A stretch of DNA of 64,000 nt, taken from Xestospongia bergquistia. Its lineage: Eukaryota > Porifera > Demospongiae > Haplosclerida > Petrosiidae. Both the position numbers and the translations under genes were made by a program. Below, one piece after another: positions 63,486 to 64,000 of the stretch. A model generated the notes under the pieces. The model was not told the origin of the DNA, did not search any database, and saw only the letters and a program-made list of their open reading frames with translations. Within the stretch, counting starts at the first letter, position 1. Each line of letters begins with the position of its first letter. The stretch is from contig OZ014414.1 of the NCBI GenBank assembly GCA_963965975.1, positions 930,001-994,000 of the forward strand, in the 5' to 3' direction.

Positions 63486-64000
63486 ATGTCTGCCAAACCA
63501 ATAAGATTATTTATTAGCTATTGTAAAGAAGTAAAAGCAAGAAGACTCAACATTCCAGCCTGTTTGTTGGTAGTTTATGCTATTGGAGTTGGTCTTAGTA
63601 TTGAAATTAGTTACAATATTATTTTTGGAATGCTGACTAATCCCGAAGACCTATCTTGTTGGGCGCCATTTCCTGAAGTAGGTGGACTTTCATATGGCTA
63701 CCTTGTACCAACACTTCAAAATATATTTTTGTCATTTATTTATCCTGTTTCTGGGTGGTTAGCTGATGTTAAGATTGGTCGTGACAAAGCCATTAACTTC
63801 AGTCTATGGTCATGTTGGTTTGGGACTCTCCTTCAAGTCATCAGTTACTGTATTCAATATGGTACATGTGGGGTACCAGTTAATATAGCCAAATATGGAA
63901 TTTCAGGAGTGGCTTTACTTCTACTTGTGTTAGGGGTGGCAGGTTTTTATTCTAACATACTTGCATATGGAATGGAACAGTTAGTTGATGGCTCTAGTGC
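63486..64000 (+). CDS. POT/SLC15-like transporter, 5' part (runs off the window)
   Basis: ATG at 63486 (MSAKPIRLFISYCKEVKARR); 171 codons are visible and open to the edge. TM1 reads SIEISYNIIFGMLT, followed by DLSCWAPFPEVGGLSYGYLV, GWLADVKIGRDKAI, YCIQYGTCGVPVNIAKYGIS and YGMEQLVDGSSA (Glu for Asp of DQL). It is closest to the A-type genes, but on the opposite strand. The 3' part lies outside the window. Confidence 0.85.
   Translation, partial: MSAKPIRLFISYCKEVKARRLNIPACLLVVYAIGVGLSIEISYNIIFGMLTNPEDLSCWAPFPEVGGLSYGYLVPTLQNIFLSFIYPVSGWLADVKIGRDKAINFSLWSCWFGTLLQVISYCIQYGTCGVPVNIAKYGISGVALLLLVLGVAGFYSNILAYGMEQLVDGSS

Noticed and set aside
1-64000. Retroviral, LTR or Polinton-type elements
   Set aside because: No reverse transcriptase, integrase, capsid or long terminal repeats were recognised in any open frame.

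Overview
The window looks like nuclear DNA of an early-branching animal, most likely a demosponge (Amphimedon-like). It is AT-rich. Two conserved host genes at the left end are cut by many short GT-AG introns (some about 50 bp). The other 54 kb is a cluster of one lineage-specific transporter family. The assignment to sponge is inference. No rRNA, tRNA, CRISPR, bacterial-style operon, retrovirus-like or Polinton-like element was seen.

Left end (1-9.2 kb): two divergently oriented spliced genes. On the minus strand is a membrane-anchored protein with a YccV/HspQ-type (hemimethylated-DNA-binding-like) C-terminal domain; one of its exons is only 14 nt. On the plus strand is a 14-exon ubiquitin-specific protease of the USP16/USP45 type, with catalytic Cys and His boxes. 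One of its introns carries a 33-bp minisatellite whose units each resemble a splice acceptor.

Right part (9.7-64 kb): 22 genes or pseudogenes of a divergent POT/PTR2 (SLC15-like) family of about 12-TM transporters, each a single exon of roughly 555-607 codons. Five lie on the plus strand (13.9, 21.3, 34.0, 36.2 and 63.5 kb) and the rest on the minus strand. Shared marks are a GWLAD-x-KIGR loop, a G-(L/M)-DQL box followed by R-x-F-x-HW-x-x-WG, a long central loop ending KYGGPF..VEDVKTFWRI, and an EF-x-x-SQAP-x-x-M box. The POT ExxER proton-coupling motif is not conserved. Three copies are broken in frame (9.7-11.5, 45.8-47.6 and 50.8-52.5 kb). Three smaller relics (15.9, 18.4 and 28.6 kb) are pieces of 3' ends or a chimera.

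The cluster grew in steps that can be read in the DNA: tandem pairs (16.4/18.7 kb, 26.3/31.1 kb, 34.0/36.2 kb), then a recent array of a two-gene unit of about 5 kb (types A and B alternating, 45.8-62.6 kb). Members of the array are nearly identical through genes and spacers and show mosaic sites that suggest gene conversion. Two foldback elements (161 bp at 23.7 kb, 166 bp at 38.2 kb) and several microsatellites lie in spacers. The transporters probably move small peptides, amino acids or related solutes across a membrane; substrate and energy coupling cannot be read from the sequence.
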